52,117 nt of DNA, from assembly GCF_016862975.1 (NCBI RefSeq), contig NZ_BONZ01000026.1, positions 1-52,117 on the forward strand. Reading direction: 5' to 3'. This document shows positions 48,808 to 52,117 of this stretch, in pieces (within the stretch, counting starts at the first letter, position 1; every line of letters starts with the position of its first letter). The notes beneath the pieces are model-generated. The model ran no database searches. It had not been told where the DNA came from and was given only the letters and a program-made list of their open reading frames with translations. The DNA comes from Rugosimonospora africana. Lineage in GTDB: Bacteria > Actinomycetota > Actinomycetes > Mycobacteriales > Micromonosporaceae. A program made the position numbers and the translations under genes.

Positions 48808-48908
48808 TGCGAGGGCCAGGCCGCCGCGCTTCGGCGCGAGGGTCAGGCCGCTGCGCTCCGTGCGAGGGTCGGGCCGCCGCGCATCGGCGCGACGGTCAGG
48901 CCGCCGCG
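48808..48908. repeat. Four ~26-bp tandem repeats at the 3' end of the second gntR
   Basis: Four imperfect copies of GCGAGGGTCAGGCCGCCGCG plus about six variable bases run from the intergenic region into the last codons and stop of the minus-strand gntR gene. Confidence 0.75.
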
Positions 48909-49585
48909 CCCTCCTGGGCCGCCTGGGCGTGCGCGATGCGCTCCTTGACGTCGCGGAAGTGCCGCCGCATCGCGTCCTGGGCGCCCGCCGCGTCCTGGGC
49001 GCGCAGCGCGTCGACGATGCGCCGGTGATTGGCCACGATGTCGTGGGTCCGCTCGGCGGGTGCGCCGACCGCCGACTCGACCTGGTGATATACCCGCCAG
49101 AACAGGTCGATGAGCTGGAGCACGAGTTCGTTGCCGCACGACTCGTAGAGCAGCGCGTGAAAGGCCCGATCCGCCTCCGGGTCGGTCTGCAGCGCGGTGA
49201 CCAGCGCGTCGAGCGCGGACAGCCGGCTCGCGCTGGTCGTGGTCGCCACCTTGGCGATCAGCCCGGTCTCCAGAATCTCCCGGACCTCGACCAGGTCGTG
49301 CAGCGCGCGGATGCCGCCCTGCGCCCCGGTGCGGATGCGGAACTCGAGCGACGGGCTCAACACGTCGAGCGACGCGTGGCCGATGAACGTGCCGTACCCG
49401 TGCCGGATCTCCACGATGCCCAGCGCCTGCAGCGCGCGGATGGCCTCGCGCACGCTGTTGCGGCTCGCTCCGAGCAGATCCATTAGCTGCGGCTCGGTGG
49501 GCATGGGGGCGCCGGGTTCGAGTCGACGTTCGTGGATCAGGGCCACGATCCGGTCCTGAACGGTATCGCCACCCCGTCTGCTCAC
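48896..49585 (-). CDS. FadR-subfamily GntR transcriptional regulator (second)
   Basis: The 229-residue protein has the winged helix at residues 8-72 (TVQDRIVALIHERRLEPGAPMPTEPQLMDLLGASRNSVREAIRALQALGIVEIRHGYGTFIG) and an FCD domain (DLVEVREILETGLI, RAFHALLYESCGNELV, NHRRIVDALRAQDAAGAQDAMRRHF). The recognition helix core RNSVREA and the wing IRHG(F/Y)G are the same as in the first GntR, so both may bind the same operator. GTG 49585 has GGGAGG upstream. It is divergent from the beta-galactosidase gene. Confidence 0.88.
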   Translation of the reverse strand: MSRRGGDTVQDRIVALIHERRLEPGAPMPTEPQLMDLLGASRNSVREAIRALQALGIVEIRHGYGTFIGHASLDVLSPSLEFRIRTGAQGGIRALHDLVEVREILETGLIAKVATTTSASRLSALDALVTALQTDPEADRAFHALLYESCGNELVLQLIDLFWRVYHQVESAVGAPAERTHDIVANHRRIVDALRAQDAAGAQDAMRRHFRDVKERIAHAQAAQEGAAA

Positions 49586-49615
49586 GCTCTGCCTCCCTCG
49601 CTCGCACGCCGATGC

Positions 49616-49628
49616 AACATCCCACGTC
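49616..49628. promoter_or_regulatory. GntR-type operator upstream of second gntR
   Basis: AACAT-CCC-ACGTC matches the shared GACRT-N3-AYGTC motif with one change. It lies 31 bp before the gntR start codon. Confidence 0.6.
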
Positions 49629-49712
49629 GCGGCTCACTCATTTGCTGCTCGCAATGTACCCTCCGTGTCCGACTTGACGGGGGGCGTACGCGCCCATAGT
49701 TTCGGGCCTGAG

Positions 49713-49725
49713 GACATCCTACGTC
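49713..49725. promoter_or_regulatory. GntR-type operator upstream of the beta-galactosidase gene
   Basis: GACAT-CCT-ACGTC lies 20 bp before the GTG start of the GH42 gene. TATAGT-like CATAGT (49695-49700) just upstream may be the -10, so binding would block transcription. Confidence 0.68.
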
Positions 49726-49745
49726 CTGTCGAGGAGACACTCATC

Positions 49746-51932
49746 GTGACTGCGCCCGGGGGCGGCCTGACGCTGCCCAGAATCCTGTTCGGCGGCGACT
49801 ACAACCCGGAGCAATGGCCGCGCGAGGTGTGGGCCGAGGACCTGAAGCTGATGGTCGAGGCCGGCGTCTCGCTGGTCACCGTCGGCATCTTCTCCTGGGC
49901 CTGTGTCGAACCCCGCGAGGGTGAGTACGACTTCGAGTGGTTCGACCGGGTCATGGACAACCTGGCCGGCGCCGGCATCGGGGTGAGCCTGGCGACCATG
50001 ACCGCCTCGCCGCCGCCCTGGCTGTCCCACCGGTACCCGCAGATCCTGCCCGAACGCGCCGACGGTACCCGGCTGTGGCCCGGCGCCCGCCAGCACTACT
50101 GCCCGTCCAGCCCGGTCTACCGACAGCACGCCGGGCGGCTGGTCGAGCAGCTGGCCACCCGGTACGCGCAGCACCCGGCGCTCGCGATGTGGCACATCGG
50201 CAACGAGTACGGCTGCCATACCCGGCAGTGTTTCTGCGACGTCTCCGCCGACGATTTCCGGCGCTGGCTGCGCGAGCGGTACGGCGACCTCGACGCGCTC
50301 AACGTGGCCTGGTCGACCACGTTCTGGTCGCAGCGCTACGACGACTGGGCGGAGATCTACCCGCCGCGGGCCGCACCGACCTTCGGCAACCCCGCGCACC
50401 TGCTGGACTTCGCGCGATTCAGCGACGACGCGATCCTGGCCTGCTACCAGACCGAGCGCGACATCCTCCGGCGGCACAGCCCGCGGATCCCGGTCACCAC
50501 CAACTTCATCGGGCTGGTTCACAAGCCGATCGACTCGTACCGGTGGGCCGCCGAGCAGGACGTGGTGAGCCTCGACAGCTACCCCGACCCGTACGACCCG
50601 CGTGCCCACGTCGAGGCCGCGTTCGGCTACGACCTGGTCCGCGCGGCCCGCTCGGGACAACCGTGGCTGCTGATGGAGCAGGCGCCGAGCGCGGTCAACT
50701 GGCGCGAGCGCAACGCGCCCAAGCCGGCCGGCGTCATGCGGCTGTGGAGTTGGCAGGCCGTCGCGCAGGGAGCCGACGCGGTGCTGTTCTTCCAGTGGCG
50801 CCAAGCGGCCGGGGGAGCGGAGAAGTTCCACTCCGCGATGGTTCCGCACGGCGGACCCGACACCCGCACCTACCGGGAGATCCAGGCGCTCGGCCGGGAG
50901 TTGGCCGCGGCGGCCGAAATCGCCGGCACCCGGGTACGCGTCGACGTCGCCCTGCTGCACGACTGGGACAACTGGCGGGCCGTGGAGGGCGCCGCCCACC
51001 CGGCGGTGCTCGACCTGATGGAAGCGCACCGGGCGCACTACGGGCCGCTGTTCGACGCCGGCATCAGCTGCGACGTGGTTCCGCCCTCGGCGGACCTGTC
51101 CGGGTACCGGATGGTGGTGGTGCCGAATCTGTACCTGCTGCGCGGAGACGACGCGCGACGGCTGACCGAGTACGTGGCCGGCGGCGGGCACCTGGTGGTG
51201 TCGTTCTTCTCCGGCATCGTGGACGAGTGCGAACGCGTGCACCTCGGCGGGTACCCGGCGCCGCTGCGCGACGTGCTCGGGCTGCGGGTCGACGAGTTCT
51301 GGCCGCTGCCGGTGGACGGCACGGTCGCGCTGGACCTGACCGGTCTGGGCGCGGCTGGTGTGGGCGCCGCTGGTCTGGGCGCGGCCGGGCTCGACTCGGC
51401 TCGCCTGGATTCGGCTGGTGTGGGTGCGGCCGGGCTCGACTCGGCTCGCCTGGATTCGGCTGGTCTGGGCGCGGCTGGTCTCGGCGTGGACGGGCTCGAC
51501 GTTGCCGGGAGGCGGTCCAGGGGCACCGTCTGGTCGGAGCGCGTCGAGACCGAGGGCGCCGAGGTGGTGGCGACCTTCGCCGACGGCGACCTGGCCGGCG
51601 GCCCGGCAATCACTCGGCACGCGTACGGCCGTGGAGTGGCGTGGTACCTGGGCACCCGGCCGGAGCCGGACGCGATGCGCGCGCTGCTCGACCGGGTTCG
51701 GGCGGATGCCGGCGTCGTACCGGTGCTGCCCGGCCTGCCGGCGGGGGTACAGGCGGTGATCCGGCACGGTACCGACCACGCGTACCTGTTCCTGCTCAAC
51801 CACGGCAGCGAACCGGCGCGGATTCCCCTGCCGGTACCGGGGGTCGACCTGCTCGGCGAGTCGCCCGAGCCGGTGGCACAGGTCGCGCTGCCGGCCAGGG
51901 GAGTCGCGGTGCTGCGCCAGCCAACTGCGTGA
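49746..51932 (+). CDS. GH42 beta-galactosidase, cytoplasmic
   Basis: The 728-residue beta-galactosidase starts directly with FGGDYNPEQWPREVWAEDLKLMVEAGVSLVTVGIFSWACVEP (TIM barrel), with no signal peptide. The acid/base is E154 in HIGNEYGCH, and the nucleophile E311 in LLMEQAPSAVNW. A zinc-type cysteine set (C-x-C in HTRQCFCDV) follows the first. The trimerisation domain (VRVDVALLHDWDNW...YRMVVVPNLYLL) spans about 400-520 and a small C-terminal domain ends the protein. A pentapeptide-like Ala/Leu/Gly/Asp repeat at about 535-582 is inserted in the trimerisation/C-terminal boundary. GTG 49746 has GAGGAG upstream. It should release galactose from imported oligosaccharides after desialylation. 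Confidence 0.9.
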   Translation: MTAPGGGLTLPRILFGGDYNPEQWPREVWAEDLKLMVEAGVSLVTVGIFSWACVEPREGEYDFEWFDRVMDNLAGAGIGVSLATMTASPPPWLSHRYPQILPERADGTRLWPGARQHYCPSSPVYRQHAGRLVEQLATRYAQHPALAMWHIGNEYGCHTRQCFCDVSADDFRRWLRERYGDLDALNVAWSTTFWSQRYDDWAEIYPPRAAPTFGNPAHLLDFARFSDDAILACYQTERDILRRHSPRIPVTTNFIGLVHKPIDSYRWAAEQDVVSLDSYPDPYDPRAHVEAAFGYDLVRAARSGQPWLLMEQAPSAVNWRERNAPKPAGVMRLWSWQAVAQGADAVLFFQWRQAAGGAEKFHSAMVPHGGPDTRTYREIQALGRELAAAAEIAGTRVRVDVALLHDWDNWRAVEGAAHPAVLDLMEAHRAHYGPLFDAGISCDVVPPSADLSGYRMVVVPNLYLLRGDDARRLTEYVAGGGHLVVSFFSGIVDECERVHLGGYPAPLRDVLGLRVDEFWPLPVDGTVALDLTGLGAAGVGAAGLGAAGLDSARLDSAGVGAAGLDSARLDSAGLGAAGLGVDGLDVAGRRSRGTVWSERVETEGAEVVATFADGDLAGGPAITRHAYGRGVAWYLGTRPEPDAMRALLDRVRADAGVVPVLPGLPAGVQAVIRHGTDHAYLFLLNHGSEPARIPLPVPGVDLLGESPEPVAQVALPARGVAVLRQPTA
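51346..51495 (+). repeat. 15-bp tandem repeats inside the beta-galactosidase gene
   Basis: About nine in-frame 15-bp units encode AGLDS, ARLDS, AGVGA and AGLGA. A 75-bp block of these units is itself nearly repeated. Confidence 0.85.
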
Positions 51933-52060
51933 GCGCAGCCGGAGCCGGTTTGTGGCGGAGGTGAGCACGGGCGCTCGTGGCGCTGTCTGAGCGCGGCCGG
52001 AGCCGGTTGGTGGCGGAGGTGAGCACGGGCGCTCGTGGCGCTGTCTGAGCGCAGCCGACC
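51930..52060 (+). repeat. Family B tandem repeat, 58-bp units, array 2
   Basis: Two full units (from 51930 and 51988) and a truncated third begin TGAGCGC(A/G)GCCGGAGCCGG. The first three bases are the beta-galactosidase stop codon. The core matches array 1 at 34713. The 3' half differs (GGGCGCTCGTGGCGCTGTC here). Confidence 0.9.
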
Positions 52061-52100
52061 GCCGGAGCGTTTGGCCGGCCTCGATAGGACGATTTCCGGG

Positions 52101-52109
52101 TTATCCACA
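52101..52109 (+). other. Single DnaA-box-like nonamer
   Basis: TTATCCACA is a consensus DnaA box, but it is alone and near the window edge. It is recorded only in case more boxes lie to the right. Confidence 0.25.
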
Positions 52110-52117
52110 GGGCCCTC

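Noticed and set aside
52101-52109. Perfect DnaA box as evidence of a replication origin
   Set aside because: Only one box is present, with no dnaA, dnaN or gyrase genes and no AT-rich region. A single nonamer is expected by chance in 50 kb.

Overview
The window is about 70% GC, uses GTG starts freely and carries actinobacterial families: Eis-type acetyltransferase, LCP protein, stand-alone LigC-type ligase, CebR-type and HspR-type operators, and a CBM2-tailed GH6 cellulase. I read it as chromosomal DNA of a filamentous, saprophytic actinomycete. A Micromonosporales-like source is plausible but I cannot prove it. There are no rRNA or tRNA genes, no CRISPR array, no recognisable transposase and no phage genes.

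Layout. 1-7 kb: the end of a repeat-rich protein, a TetR repressor divergent from an FAD monooxygenase and an Eis-like acetyltransferase, two proline-rich membrane proteins, a GNAT enzyme, an Rrf2 regulator and a NIPSNAP protein. 7-12 kb: hsp20 under an HspR-type site, then a three-subunit molybdenum aldehyde oxidoreductase of PaoABC type. 12-14 kb: a GH6-CBM2 cellulase with a CebR-type operator. 13-19 kb: a hypothetical protein, a YCII protein, a padR operon with an FAD monooxygenase, and an FMN reductase/MarR divergent pair. 19-24.3 kb: an LCP cell-wall enzyme, a LigC-like ligase, a small DivIVA-domain protein, a proline-rich membrane protein and a TSUP transporter. 24.4-33.3 kb: an MFS exporter plus GNAT opposite a TetR, an acyl-CoA dehydrogenase/acyl-CoA synthetase pair, and an MMPL transporter opposite a TetR. 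33.4-39.8 kb: small regulators and enzymes, a secreted GH3 lipoprotein, a carbonic anhydrase and a second ATP-dependent ligase.

39.8-51.9 kb is the most coherent system: an apparent sialylated-oligosaccharide catabolic locus. One minus-strand operon, with starts and stops overlapping between the last four genes, encodes a Tat-type lipoprotein solute-binding protein, a permease, a permease-ATPase fusion, a second ATPase and a NanA/DHDPS-family aldolase. Next to it are two FadR-type GntR regulators, a sialidase (GH33) and a GH42 beta-galactosidase. Neither glycosidase has a signal peptide, so the oligosaccharide is probably imported whole and dismantled inside the cell. All four promoters of the locus carry the same inverted repeat, GACRT-N3-AYGTC, and the two GntR proteins share the recognition-helix core RNSVREA.

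Two dispersed repeat families run through the window. Family A is a 52-bp imperfect palindrome present six times, with a covarying stem pair. Family B is a 57-58-bp tandem repeat found downstream of two unrelated genes and starting at their stop codons. In-frame minisatellites also recur inside coding sequences. Several genes have an extended -10-like hexamer exactly six bases before the start codon, which suggests leaderless transcripts.
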